Origin: Halobacteriales archaeon QS_4_69_34
GTDB lineage: Archaea > Halobacteriota > Halobacteria > Halobacteriales > Halococcaceae
DNA: 64,000 bases
Direction: 5' to 3'
Assembly: GCA_003021045.1 (NCBI GenBank)
Contig: PXRN01000003.1
Coordinates: forward strand, 180,536 to 244,535
Of this stretch, positions 15,241 through 24,809 are shown in pieces. The notes below the pieces were generated by a model. That model made no database searches, was not told where the DNA came from, and worked only from the letters and a program-made list of their open reading frames with translations. Positions within the stretch are counted from its first letter, which is position 1, and each line of letters starts with the position of its first letter. The position numbers and the translations under genes were made by a program.

Positions 15241-16245
15241 ATGAGAGGAGGCAAACCACTGCTGGGAGTACTGCTCGCGGGACTGCTGGTCGCGTCGACA
15301 GCGGTGGCGTTCGGCACGTTCGCCGGCGCGACCGGGTCCCAGCAACAGACTGGCTGTAGCGACTACGCCGTCGAGCTGAACACGACCGAGCCGCTGTCGC
15401 CGGTCGTGGCGACCTTCTACGGCGGCGAGGACGGCTGCAACGTCCCCCAGAGCGCGATTCCCGAGGGACAGACTTCGGTCACCATCGGCGCGATCGAAAT
15501 CACGACGGGAGGGGGACTGAACTTCACGGACTTCACGCCGCTCTCGCGCCAGTTCGTCGGCGTCGATCGGGGCGGAAACAACTCCGCGATCGCGGCGACA
15601 GGTGCGATCGACGCCCCGCTGGGTTCGACCGTTCAGGACGTGACGATCATCGACAACGGGAGCGGGTTCAATGCCACGTTCAAGCGGAGTCCGGTGACCG
15701 GTCGGTTCGTGAGAGTCAGCGCGGGCGACGAGCTGCTCACCCGGATCGGGGGGAAGGATGCAAACAACAACAGCGTCGCCGACATCCAGACCGGTCCTGC
15801 CGGGACGTACCAGCTCACGGCCGTCGGATATGCCGCTAACAGCAGCTTCGTCACCGAACCCGTCACCGGCACCCTCACCATCGGGCAAAACGAGACCGGT
15901 GACAACCGGACGACCACCGAAACCGAGACGACCATTACGGCCGACGCCAACACGACGACCGAAGCCGACGCCAACACGACGACCGAGACCGACGTCGACG
16001 CCGATACGACGACCGAAGCCGACGCCAACACGGCGACGGCCACGGCGGTCAGCACGCCGTCTACGACGGCGGAACCTACCGCGGCTGGCACGACGACTAG
16101 CACGGCTGAAGAGCAGGACGACACGGCCGGGCAGACGACCGCCACGACGACCGCCGACGGCGGCGATGGCAAGGCCAAACGGGCCACCGACGATACTGAT
16201 GGCGATGGCACAGCCGGCAGCAACGGCAAAGCGAAGATGGCCTGA
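15241..16245 (+). CDS. Secreted surface protein with Thr/Glu/Asp-rich C-terminal stalk
   Basis: A 334-residue protein with a Sec signal peptide (residues 1-30, hydrophobic LLGVLLAGLLVASTAVAFG). An all-beta-looking ectodomain follows (about 31-215), with two cysteines that may form a disulfide and many N-glycosylation sequons (NTT, NFT, NNS, NAT, NSS). From about residue 220 a long low-complexity stalk repeats ANTTTEAD-like units, suited to O-glycosylation. There is no obvious C-terminal membrane anchor or archaeosortase tail, so it may be released or held by ions. Function unknown. It is convergent with another Thr-rich membrane protein at 16384. Confidence 0.75.
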   Translation: MRGGKPLLGVLLAGLLVASTAVAFGTFAGATGSQQQTGCSDYAVELNTTEPLSPVVATFYGGEDGCNVPQSAIPEGQTSVTIGAIEITTGGGLNFTDFTPLSRQFVGVDRGGNNSAIAATGAIDAPLGSTVQDVTIIDNGSGFNATFKRSPVTGRFVRVSAGDELLTRIGGKDANNNSVADIQTGPAGTYQLTAVGYAANSSFVTEPVTGTLTIGQNETGDNRTTTETETTITADANTTTEADANTTTETDVDADTTTEADANTATATAVSTPSTTAEPTAAGTTTSTAEEQDDTAGQTTATTTADGGDGKAKRATDDTDGDGTAGSNGKAKMA

Positions 16246-16383
16246 TGCGGTAGAAATCCCCGGCGATCGAACCGCGTCGAGAGCCCCACACGAACCGGCG
16301 CGGACGATGTCTATATCTGCCGAGGGCCGGTGCTTTCCATAGTACCCTCCGACGACCTCGGCAGCCGCCAGGACGGCGAGAGG

Positions 16384-17259
16384 TCAGGGATCGTCCTCGC
16401 CGTCGGCGATTTCGAGCCGTAGCTGGGGGACGACGTTGCCGGCCCGATCTTCGGCGATGACGGCGACTTCGTAGGGAGTCCCGAGCGAGCCGTTCTCGAC
16501 GGTGAACGTCGTGTTCCCGCTGCTCTCCGATCCTCGGGCTTCGAAGGTTCGCTGACCGATAGCGCTGAGGGTATCGGTGCCCGTGGTCAGCCGCACGCGC
16601 ACTCGCTCGAGGTCGCCGTCCGGGTCCGAGACGCGCCAGCCGACGTCGAGCACGACGGTGGCGTTCCCGCCGTCCGTGCTCCGGTCTTCGACAGTGAGCG
16701 CATCGACCGATGGCAAACGGTCCGCTGCTGGAGCGCCGGCCGACGTCTCGGTTCCGGCGGTCGTCGTTCGGGTGGACGGCGCTTCGGTGGCTGTCGTGGT
16801 CGGAGCCGCGGTGGCCGCGGTCGAGGGAGTCGCCGTTGACCCCCTCTCTCCGCCGGGACCTGCTTCTGTCGTCGTACCGTTGCTACCGTTCGTGCCGCTC
16901 CCGTCGTCGGCCGCGGTCGTCCCGCCGGTCGCCGCTGGCCCCCGAGACGGGGTGTCGATCGTGCCAGTCGCCGTGTCGTCAGGTGCTACTCCCCCGTTCG
17001 AGCCGTCCCCGCCGAGGAGGCCACCGAAGCCGCCCGCGACGAGCCAGCCGAGGCTGGCGATGACGACGAGTACGGCGACCAGCGCGATCGTCGCGGTGAG
17101 CGTCCCCCCGTCGATGGAGACTCCCTCTCCACCGGTGGCAGTCCCACCGGTACTCGGGGCTTCCGTGCTGTCCTCGCTGTCGCCGGCGAAGACGAAGCCG
17201 CTCTGCTCTTCGTCCGGTCGTTCCCCACCGTCGGTCGTCCCGTTCTTGCCGTTCGTCAT
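16384..17259 (-). CDS. Single-pass membrane protein with Thr/Gly-rich linker and Ig-like C-terminal domain
   Basis: A 291-residue protein starting at ATG 17259 (MTNGKNGTTDGG...). An acidic cytoplasmic N terminus is followed by one membrane helix (about residues 60-80, TATIALVAVLVVIASLGWLV). A Gly/Thr/Ala-rich extracellular linker of about 100 residues then leads to a C-terminal beta-sandwich-like domain (LTVEDRSTDGGNATVVLDVGW and onward) that resembles fibronectin or PKD-type folds. Longer in-frame starts exist upstream but add only basic sequence. No family name is certain. Its layout suggests a cell-surface or envelope-spanning role. Confidence 0.7.
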   Translation of the reverse strand: MTNGKNGTTDGGERPDEEQSGFVFAGDSEDSTEAPSTGGTATGGEGVSIDGGTLTATIALVAVLVVIASLGWLVAGGFGGLLGGDGSNGGVAPDDTATGTIDTPSRGPAATGGTTAADDGSGTNGSNGTTTEAGPGGERGSTATPSTAATAAPTTTATEAPSTRTTTAGTETSAGAPAADRLPSVDALTVEDRSTDGGNATVVLDVGWRVSDPDGDLERVRVRLTTGTDTLSAIGQRTFEARGSESSGNTTFTVENGSLGTPYEVAVIAEDRAGNVVPQLRLEIADGEDDP

Positions 17260-17476
17260 GGATCGTCTCCCTCGGTCGCCCCGGCCGACACGCCGTTCTA
17301 ACGTGACCGACATAGGTTCTTCCTTCGTCGTCGAAACCGCGTTTCGCTGCTCAGTCCGATGTGCGCGCCACGCATCGCGACTCTCACGCGAAACGAGGCG
17401 TCGCCCCACCGATGAGGGTCGCCCCGCTCGGGGGCGCTCCGCTCGGAGCGACGGAAGGAACGCGACCGGACTGCGA

Positions 17477-17845
17477 TCAGCGCTGTGTGTCGCTCGTCCC
17501 TCCCGCTCCCGGCTCGGAAGCGCTCGCCGCTTCCGGGGTCGGGTTCGGCTCGCCGTCGGCGGCCGTCGATCCGTCCCGTCCGCTCGACGTGCCCGGCTCG
17601 GCGTCCTCGATACCTGCCTCGGCGAGCACCCGCTCGACGTCGACGTCCCGTGTCTCGGCGAGCGCTCCGAGGAGCGCTCGCTGCTCGTGCAGCTCGTGTT
17701 CGATGCGCTCGACGCGTTCGCCGGTCGTCTCGACCTGCTCGCGCATCGCCGCGACCTGCTCTCTGAGCTCGTCGACCCGCCCGTAGAGCTTCTCGGCCAT
17801 GTCGGCTACCGTCTGGAGCTTCTTCGCCGTGCTGCCCAGTCCCAT
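17477..17845 (-). CDS. DUF5798 family coiled-coil protein
   Basis: A 122-residue protein. The N terminus MGLGSTAKKLQTVADMAEKL is characteristic of DUF5798, a family described from haloarchaea. Residues 10-60 form a long coiled coil of heptads (LYGRVDELREQVAAMREQ). The last 50 residues are a Gly/Ser/Pro/Glu-rich disordered tail. No enzymatic residues are present. A scaffolding or protein-interaction role is likely but unproven. The gene stands alone on the minus strand, next to a divergent small membrane protein at 17991. Confidence 0.75.
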   Translation of the reverse strand: MGLGSTAKKLQTVADMAEKLYGRVDELREQVAAMREQVETTGERVERIEHELHEQRALLGALAETRDVDVERVLAEAGIEDAEPGTSSGRDGSTAADGEPNPTPEAASASEPGAGGTSDTQR

Positions 17846-17990
17846 ATCGCTCGCTCGGCGTGGAGATACGTGGCTCTTGTGTTCGAGCGGCCCCCTTTCG
17901 GTCCGCCGGTTCGTGTCCGACCCGCGTGGGCGCGCAGCGCCCGGCGCGGGCGTTCGCCGCGATTAAGGGCGATCCCCGCCCAGTCCGGGC

Positions 17991-18404
17991 ATGGACGGCA
18001 CGCGGCTCGCGCCCCTCCTCGGCATCGCCGGCTGTCTGGCCGCTCTCGGCGCGCTCGCGACTCCCTACGCGCTCGTCGCCGACGCCTCGGCGGTGGGCGT
18101 TTACTACGCGACGGGCGCGATCAACCCGCTCCTCGCGGTGCTGTTCTGTGCCGTCTCCGTCGTGGTCTTCGCCGCCGGTCGGCAAGGTCGGACGGATCCG
18201 GCGCTCGCCGCGGGCGTCGCGCTGGTCTTCGGGGTCTGTATCGCGCTCGTCGCCGCTGCGTGGGCGCTCACCGTGCCCGAATCCGTCGTCTTTCAGCTTT
18301 CGGAAGCGGCCGCGCTCGCCACGCATCGCTGGGCACTCGTCGCCGTCTCGCTGTCGGTCCCCGCCGCCGGCGCGTGGTACGCCCGCGCGCTCGGGCTCCT
18401 GTGA
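17991..18404 (+). CDS. Small four-helix membrane protein, haloarchaeal, unknown function
   Basis: A 137-residue protein with four hydrophobic helices (roughly residues 7-28, 42-62, 70-92 and 108-130). Loops are short, and few charged residues lie inside the helices. It is of a type frequently annotated as a haloarchaeal hypothetical membrane protein. No transport or redox motif is visible. ATG at 17991 follows a non-coding stretch of 145 bp and lies divergent from DUF5798. Nothing in the neighbourhood points to a role. Confidence 0.68.
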   Translation: MDGTRLAPLLGIAGCLAALGALATPYALVADASAVGVYYATGAINPLLAVLFCAVSVVVFAAGRQGRTDPALAAGVALVFGVCIALVAAAWALTVPESVVFQLSEAAALATHRWALVAVSLSVPAAGAWYARALGLL

Positions 18405-18597
18405 GGCCGCGATCCCCCACAGAGGGCGATGGCGATCCCCGTGGAAAGCTGGGGGGTCCTTTTCCCCGGAATCGACGGCGGCGGCCTGTGAGCCCGCAGA
18501 GCGCGCCACGGAATCTCCCCGCGCACCGAACAGCCGCCAGTGCGGTGTGGGGCGAGTGATTCGCCACCCATATGCCCTTCCGTCGGGTCCGGGAGGT

Positions 18598-19269
18598 ATG
18601 ATCGAAACCGCCCTTCTCCTCGGTGGGACCGTCGGCGTGAGACACGCCCTCGAAGCGGACCACGTCGCCGCCGTGGCGACGCTGACCGACGAGGCGACAC
18701 GACCGGGATCGACGGGTGCCGCGTGGGGGATCGGCCACTCCATCCCGGTTCTCGCGCTGAGTGGGGTCTTCCTCGCGCTCGGTCTCCGCGTCCCACCCGC
18801 CGCCACGACCGCCGTCGAGGCGTTCGTCGCCGTCGTCCTCGTCGTACTGGGCGTCCGGGCGATCGCCGGCCACGAGGCGATCGGAACGGCGATCCTGCGA
18901 CACGCACACGGGGGCGGCGGCGAAGAAGCCGGCGGCGGCCACCTGCACCTGCGTCTCGTCGGGCGGGAGGTCGGCGTCGGCCACACGCACGCCGACGAGG
19001 AGTCCTTCGCCGTCGGCGTCGTCCACGGCCTCGCCGGGAGCGGGGGCGTCGTCGTCGCCCTCGCGGCCGCCGCCCCGACCGCCGCCGGCGGCGCTGCGTT
19101 CCTGCTCGGGTTCTCGCTCGCGACCGTCGTCGCGATGGGGCTCGTCGCGTGGGGGTGGGGGCGTGCCGTCGGGCGCGCCGACGCGCTCCGCACGGCCGCC
19201 GGGGTCGCCAGCGTCGCCGTCGGCACCCTCTTACTCGCCGAGATCGCCGGGATCGCCGCTCTCCCGTGA
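18598..19269 (+). CDS. NicO/HoxN-type nickel/cobalt transporter-like membrane protein
   Basis: A 223-residue membrane protein. The first helix carries VRHALEADHVAAVATL, which fits the H-x4-DH signature of NiCoT/NicO metal permeases. A cytoplasmic loop (about residues 100-135) is unusually His-rich (RHAHGGGGEEAGGGHLHLRL and GHTHADEE) and probably binds metal. Six helices are expected. It likely moves Ni2+ or Co2+ across the membrane, or handles another divalent metal. ATG at 18598 is preceded by GGGAGG, a good ribosome site. No urease, hydrogenase or cobalamin gene is nearby to tell the metal. Confidence 0.8.
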   Translation: MIETALLLGGTVGVRHALEADHVAAVATLTDEATRPGSTGAAWGIGHSIPVLALSGVFLALGLRVPPAATTAVEAFVAVVLVVLGVRAIAGHEAIGTAILRHAHGGGGEEAGGGHLHLRLVGREVGVGHTHADEESFAVGVVHGLAGSGGVVVALAAAAPTAAGGAAFLLGFSLATVVAMGLVAWGWGRAVGRADALRTAAGVASVAVGTLLLAEIAGIAALP

Positions 19270-19347
19270 ACCGCGATGCCGCCGCTCGACGCCGGGAGCG
19301 GGAAAAGCTTGAAGCGTGCGCCGCCGCGCGGGACGGACGGACACACC

Positions 19348-20682
19348 GTGAGAGTGCCACGACGGCAGTTCCTCGGTGCGTCGGCGCTCGCCGTGCTCGC
19401 GGGCTGTCTCGGCGACACGGACGACGACGCGGGAACCACGGCGACGCGGGGCACGGCGGCGACCGAAGCCGGGAGCGCGACGAACCGGACGCGACCCGGG
19501 ACGCCATCCGACGCCGCGACGGCGACCGCGGACGAAACGGTTCCCGAGGGAACGACGGCGGAGACGGTCGAACCCGGGAGAGGGTCGGAGAAAACGGGAG
19601 CGGAGACAGGAGCCGAAACGACCGAGGCGGGAACCGAGGCGACCGATAGCGAGGCGACCGATCCCGAAACCACGCGCGACGGCCCGGCCGACGCCGGTCG
19701 CGCGCGGATCGGCTTCACCGGCGACGTCATGCTGGGCCGGAGCGTCGACGAGTACCGCGACTCGCGCCCGCCCGAGTCGCTCTGGGGCGATCTCCGCTCC
19801 CGGCTCGATGCGCTCGATGGCCTGTTCGTCAACCTCGAAACCACGATCTCCGAGCGGGGCGAGAAGTGGCCCGACCGGACCTACTACTTCCGGGCGGACC
19901 CGGACTGGTCGATCCCGGCGCTGCGGACCGGGAACGTCGCGTGGGCGAGCCTCGCCAACAACCACCTGCTCGACTTCGGGACGGCGGCACTGCTCGATAC
20001 GGTCTCGAACCTCGATCGAGCCGGGATCGCCAACTCCGGTGCGGGCCGGGACGTCGAGGCGGCCCGCGAGCCGGCCCGCGTCACCGCCGGCGGCGTCGAC
20101 GTCGCGCTGGTGTCCTTCACCGACAACTCGCCGGGCTACGCCGCCGAGTCCGACAGGCCCGGCACGGCCTACGTCGAGATGGACGTCGACGATCCCCGTA
20201 CTCGCCGGATCGTCCGCGGGGCCTTAGAGCGGGCGCGCGAGTCGGACCCCGATCTCCTCGTCGCGTCGCTGCACTGGGGACCCAACTGGGTCGTCCGCCC
20301 GGACGAACAGTACGTCGAGTTCGCCCACTGGCTCGCCGACGAAGGGGTCGACCTCGTTCACGGCCACAGCGCGCACGTCTTCCAGGGCGTCGAAGTGTAC
20401 GGGGGAACGCTGATCCTCCACGACACCGGGGATTTCGTCGACGACTACGTGGTCAAAGAGGGGCTGCACAACGACCGGAACTTCCTGTTCGAGGTCGCGC
20501 TCGACGCATCGGGGTTCGCGGAGCTCCGCCTGCTCCCGGTCGAGATCGACGTCGGCGTCCACCGGGCGAGCGAGGAGGCCGCCGCGTGGGCACGTGAGCG
20601 AATGACGGAGCTCTCGGCGGCGTTCGGGACGACCTTCGAGCGCGACGGCGCGGCGCTGGTGCTCCCGCTCGATGACGCTTGA
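19348..20682 (+). CDS. CapA-family (PgsA-like) Tat lipoprotein
   Basis: A 444-residue protein with a GTG start at 19348. The N terminus VRVPRRQFLGASALAVLAGC has a twin-arginine motif and a lipobox (LAGC), so the protein is exported folded and lipid-anchored. A Thr/Glu-rich linker (about residues 25-125) leads to a CapA metallophosphatase-like domain: RIGFTGDVMLGRSVDEYR, then FVNLETTIS, WASLANNHLLDFG, LHWGPNWV and VHGHSAHVFQGVEV. In bacteria CapA/PgsA takes part in poly-gamma-glutamate synthesis or export. No PgsB/C partners are here, so a general cell-surface phosphoesterase role is equally possible. It has a short spacing to NicO on the same strand. Confidence 0.83.
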   Translation: MRVPRRQFLGASALAVLAGCLGDTDDDAGTTATRGTAATEAGSATNRTRPGTPSDAATATADETVPEGTTAETVEPGRGSEKTGAETGAETTEAGTEATDSEATDPETTRDGPADAGRARIGFTGDVMLGRSVDEYRDSRPPESLWGDLRSRLDALDGLFVNLETTISERGEKWPDRTYYFRADPDWSIPALRTGNVAWASLANNHLLDFGTAALLDTVSNLDRAGIANSGAGRDVEAAREPARVTAGGVDVALVSFTDNSPGYAAESDRPGTAYVEMDVDDPRTRRIVRGALERARESDPDLLVASLHWGPNWVVRPDEQYVEFAHWLADEGVDLVHGHSAHVFQGVEVYGGTLILHDTGDFVDDYVVKEGLHNDRNFLFEVALDASGFAELRLLPVEIDVGVHRASEEAAAWARERMTELSAAFGTTFERDGAALVLPLDDA

Positions 20683-20736
20683 CCGACCGTCCGCCACGCT
20701 CGCGTCGAGGCCATCGGCGGACGACGCCGCGTCGGC

Positions 20737-21795
20737 TCAGGACTCCGAGGAGAGCACCTGGACGTCGAACTTCGATCGCCACCGGTAGCGCCGCCCGCCC
20801 CACCGGAACTCCCGCCCGAGGACGCCGGCGGCCAGCCCGAGCGGGGCCAGGAGGAACGCGGGCCACGCCAGCAGCCACGTCCACCGGCGGACGCCGAGAT
20901 ACCGGTAGGTCGCCGCCGCGACGAGGGTGGCCAGTCCGGCCGCCACGGCGGGCGCGAGCAGGCTCAGCCCGGCGAACAGCACGAGGCCGAGGAGCCCCCG
21001 CCGCGCGCCCGCCGGGTCGGTCATGTAGACGATCCGGTTGTTCCGGACGGCGCGGTTGGCCACCGCACGCGGCGTGCCCGCGACCGGGACCTCGGAGACG
21101 AACTCCCGGGTCGTCGTTACGCCGGGACCGCCGTACTCCGCAGCCAGATGCTCCCAGAGCAGGCCGTCGTCGCTCACCGTCCGTCGGAGATCACCGACGA
21201 GCGCGTCGAGGTTCACGTCCCCGCGGGTGAACGTCACGCAGCCACCCCAGACGCGGTCCGCTCGCTCGATCGCGAGCGACCCGAGCACGGCCCCCGCAGG
21301 TTCGAACAGCCGCCACGCCCAGCCCTCGCTCACGAACACCGGTACGCCCGAGACCGGGCCGTGGCGCTCGCCGAGCGCTTCGAGACGGGCGAGCCAGCCC
21401 TCGGCGTGAGCGAAGTCGGCGTCGGTCCAGACGAACCGGCGTTGGTCGGGCGCGGCGCGTTCGAGGCCGTGGGCGATCGCGTTGGCCTTGCCCGAGCAGC
21501 CGGTCGGCTCGCCGGCGACGAGCAGCCTGACGCTCGCGTCGCCGGCGTCGCCGTCGCTGTTCTTGCCGCCGTCGCTGTTCCCGTCACCGTTATTGCTCGC
21601 CTTCTCGCCGTCATCGCCGCTCTCGTCCGCGCCGTCGCCCCCGTTCTCGATGGCAGCCCGGAGCCGCGGATGGGTCGCGATCGGGTCGTCGGGCGCGTCA
21701 CAGACGAACAGGAGTTCGTCGTCCGACCCCACCTGTGCGAGGAGCTCCTCGCAGGCGGGCGTCCACCGCCGGGTCGGCAGGAGCACGCTCGTCAT
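20737..21795 (-). CDS. Membrane-associated family 2/21-like glycosyltransferase with acidic insert
   Basis: A 352-residue protein starting at ATG 21795 (MTSVLLPTRRW...). The GT-A motifs are degenerate but readable: CSGKANAIAHG, VWTDADFAHAEGW (metal/nucleotide site), VWGGCVTFTRGDV and TVSDDGLLWEHL. Three C-terminal helices, ending in a FRWGGRRYRWRSK motif, resemble ceramide-glucosyltransferase-type (GT21) enzymes. An insert of about 38 residues (around 53-92) is almost purely Gly/Asp/Asn/Ser/Lys and lies in a surface loop. It probably transfers a sugar to a membrane lipid. Substrates unknown. It is convergent with the CapA gene. Confidence 0.78.
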   Translation of the reverse strand: MTSVLLPTRRWTPACEELLAQVGSDDELLFVCDAPDDPIATHPRLRAAIENGGDGADESGDDGEKASNNGDGNSDGGKNSDGDAGDASVRLLVAGEPTGCSGKANAIAHGLERAAPDQRRFVWTDADFAHAEGWLARLEALGERHGPVSGVPVFVSEGWAWRLFEPAGAVLGSLAIERADRVWGGCVTFTRGDVNLDALVGDLRRTVSDDGLLWEHLAAEYGGPGVTTTREFVSEVPVAGTPRAVANRAVRNNRIVYMTDPAGARRGLLGLVLFAGLSLLAPAVAAGLATLVAAATYRYLGVRRWTWLLAWPAFLLAPLGLAAGVLGREFRWGGRRYRWRSKFDVQVLSSES

Positions 21796-21867
21796 CGTAG
21801 TGGGGAATCTCGTCCGGTCACAGCCCGTCGCTGCCGGCTCGTAGCTTCCGCTCACCCCCGGTGGCGC

Positions 21868-22818
<951 letters not shown>

Positions 22819-22959
22819 GGTCGGGTATACCCACGAGCCACGCTTAATTCTGTCTCCGAACGCCCGTCTGCGAGACGGGTGGACGAACGCGGACGACCCA
22901 CCCGGAGGCAGGCGGGCGAATCCGAAACCCGATTACCGTGTGGGACCGAGGAACGGACG

Positions 22960-23244
22960 ATGAGCACGGATCGCTGTGCGATCTGCGAGCGGGACGTCGA
23001 AACGACGCGCCACCATCTGACGCCGAAGAATCGAAAGGAGAGTCCGGTCGCCGCCATCTGTGAGTCCTGTCACCGCCAAATCCACGCCGTGTTCACCAAC
23101 CACGAGCTGAAACACCGCTACGATACCGTCGCAAAGCTCAGGGAGTCGGCGGAGATGCGGAAGTTCGCCGCGTGGATACGGAAGACCGACAAGGAGCACG
23201 TGCAGGTCGACGAAACCGAGCGCGTCAGGGACTGGCGCGGGTGA
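22960..23244 (+). CDS. Small HNH-type zinc protein (possible nuclease)
   Basis: A 94-residue protein. CAICERDVE plus CESCHRQIH supply two CxxC pairs (residues 6-9 and 38-41), and RHHLTPKNRK with HRQIHAVFTNHEL supplies the His residues of an HNH/beta-beta-alpha-metal core. It is shorter than typical restriction HNH enzymes but complete. ATG at 22960. It could nick or cut DNA or RNA, or could simply be a metal-binding adaptor. It lies 81 bp before a uracil-DNA-glycosylase-like gene on the same strand, which suggests a shared role in nucleic acid processing, and it is divergent from the HFX_2341 regulator. Confidence 0.72.
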   Translation: MSTDRCAICERDVETTRHHLTPKNRKESPVAAICESCHRQIHAVFTNHELKHRYDTVAKLRESAEMRKFAAWIRKTDKEHVQVDETERVRDWRG

Positions 23245-23325
23245 GCGGCGGCGCGCGGCAATGGTGGATCGTCAGCATTCCGGAACAGAACGTAGATTTT
23301 TGACCATCGATCGATACGCGGGGGC

Positions 23326-24465
23326 ATGACCGACCTCTACCGCATTCCCGTCGACGAACCGAATTACTCGCAACTCCTCGAGACACCGGTTTTGTTCGGT
23401 CGGCGTGACCATGTCCCGCCCGCACTCCGCGAACGCGGGCCAATCCGTCTCTGTGCTGTCAGGCCCGGTGAACGGAACGAACAGCTGTACAATGATCTGT
23501 CGCCGGGCGATGGGCTGCTCTTCTACCGGGGAGCGAAATACGACGACGCGAACGAAGGGCGGTACGTCGCCGTCGGTCGTGTTGGCGAGAAGGTGCGGCT
23601 GGACGAGACAGCCGCGACCGAGCTGTTCGGGACATCGGTGGCGCGGCGGGCATATACTGTGGAGGAATTCACGCCTAATCCGTGGTCGCGGGAGACGGTC
23701 GAGTCGCTCTTCGGCTACACGGGCTATCCGCAGGGACCGCAGCGCGTACACGACGAGCGATACGGAACCGTCTCGGGCGTGTTTGAGGAACTCGCCGGCA
23801 GCGAACAGGCTGAGAGTGGGCAGGGGTCACCGCTCGACGAGATCGTTCGGAACGCGCTGAACGGACGCGGGGAGTGCGACGGTTGCCCAGCACGCCGAGT
23901 GGGGAACTGCAAACGGGTCAACCCCGGACTGGGAGATTACGACGCGGACATCGCGTTCGTCACCGAGGAGCCCAAACACTCCGTAAACTGGGACGCCCAC
24001 GAGGACTGGGCGGCGTGGAGCGGCCAGTACCTGCGGCAAAGGTTCCTCGATGCCGACGGTGGACCGTACATCCAGTCACTCCTCGACCCGCTCGGCGTCT
24101 CGATACAGGACGTGTGGATCGCGGATTCCCTGAAATGCCCGACCATCCGTGATGAAGACCTCAGGACGACGGCCGTACCGACGGACGAAGCCTTCAGCCA
24201 CTGCCGGCCGTATCTCGAACGGGAACTCCGCGATGTCGATCCTGATGTCGTCGTGGCGCTCGGGAATCGAGCGAGTCAGCGTACGCTCTGTGTTCTGGGC
24301 CTGTCAGAAGAGATCCACACAAAGAGCGATGCGGGGCGAGTGTTCGAGACGGAACCACCGGTCGTGGTCTCGCCGCACTGGGGTGCGTACAACTACACGA
24401 GTGACGCGGAAGAAGCACGGCTGACCGATGCGGTCCGTGAGACACTCGCCCGCGTTTACGGTTAA
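23326..24465 (+). CDS. Uracil-DNA-glycosylase-superfamily protein fused to a PUA/EVE-like N-terminal domain
   Basis: A 379-residue protein. The C-terminal part (about 180-379) resembles family 4/5 uracil-DNA glycosylases: a CDGCPARRVGNC cluster, FVTEEPKHSVN at the usual GEAPG position, WIADSLKCPT, then FSHCRPYLERELRDV-x-PDVVVALGNRA, and a late SPHWGAYNY where the family has its catalytic His motif. The four-cysteine set could hold 4Fe-4S. The GEAPG motif is changed, so activity is not assured. The N-terminal 150 residues (GDGLLFYRGAKYDD then RYVAVGRVGE) look like a PUA/EVE-type base-recognition domain, which is inferred. It ends overlapping the convergent tRNA-binding-domain gene by 4 bp. Confidence 0.65.
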   Translation: MTDLYRIPVDEPNYSQLLETPVLFGRRDHVPPALRERGPIRLCAVRPGERNEQLYNDLSPGDGLLFYRGAKYDDANEGRYVAVGRVGEKVRLDETAATELFGTSVARRAYTVEEFTPNPWSRETVESLFGYTGYPQGPQRVHDERYGTVSGVFEELAGSEQAESGQGSPLDEIVRNALNGRGECDGCPARRVGNCKRVNPGLGDYDADIAFVTEEPKHSVNWDAHEDWAAWSGQYLRQRFLDADGGPYIQSLLDPLGVSIQDVWIADSLKCPTIRDEDLRTTAVPTDEAFSHCRPYLERELRDVDPDVVVALGNRASQRTLCVLGLSEEIHTKSDAGRVFETEPPVVVSPHWGAYNYTSDAEEARLTDAVRETLARVYG

Positions 24466-24809
24466 TACACCCGCGTTCCGTTCTCGACGGCGCGCTCGGG
24501 TTCGAGGTGGACGACGTCCCCGTCGGCGTCGTCGACGCCGGTCACGAGGCATTCACTCTCGAATCCGGCGATCGGGACCGTTCCGAGGTTACAGACCGCG
24601 AGGACCTGCCGGCCACATAGCTCATCGGTCGTGTAGTTGTCGGTGAGCCCGGCTGCCGAGCGGAGCGTCTCGCTCCCGAAGTCGACGTCGAGCTTGTAGA
24701 CGTCCTTTCGCGCTTCGGGGAACGCCTCGGCGGCGACGATCTCGCCGACGCGCATCTCGACGTCCTCCAGGAAGCGTTCGGGCTCGATGGCGGGTTCCTC
24801 GATACCCAT
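24462..24809 (-). CDS. tRNA-binding-domain (EMAP/CsaA-type OB-fold) protein
   Basis: A 115-residue protein starting at ATG 24809 (MGIEEPAIEPERF...). The sequence VEMRVGEIVAAEAFPEARKD is followed by YKLDVDFGSETLRSAAGL, then CGRQVLAVCNLGTVPIAGFE, matching the OB-fold tRNA-binding domain of CsaA, Arc1p and the MetRS C-terminal region. It would bind tRNA or act as an export chaperone like CsaA. As a free-standing domain it could serve the methionyl-tRNA synthetase in trans. An upstream in-frame start at 24890 is rejected because it adds a Pro/Arg-rich stretch. Confidence 0.85.
   Translation of the reverse strand: MGIEEPAIEPERFLEDVEMRVGEIVAAEAFPEARKDVYKLDVDFGSETLRSAAGLTDNYTTDELCGRQVLAVCNLGTVPIAGFESECLVTGVDDADGDVVHLEPERAVENGTRVY

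Noticed and set aside
17298..19844. 848-codon open frame on the minus strand, and similar very long frames at 27062-29929 (+), 36727-38760 (-) and 29903-31849 (-)
   Set aside because: They are Arg/Ser/Pro-rich or mirror real genes on the other strand, a known effect of high GC at third codon positions. Real, acidic, motif-bearing genes occupy the same DNA.
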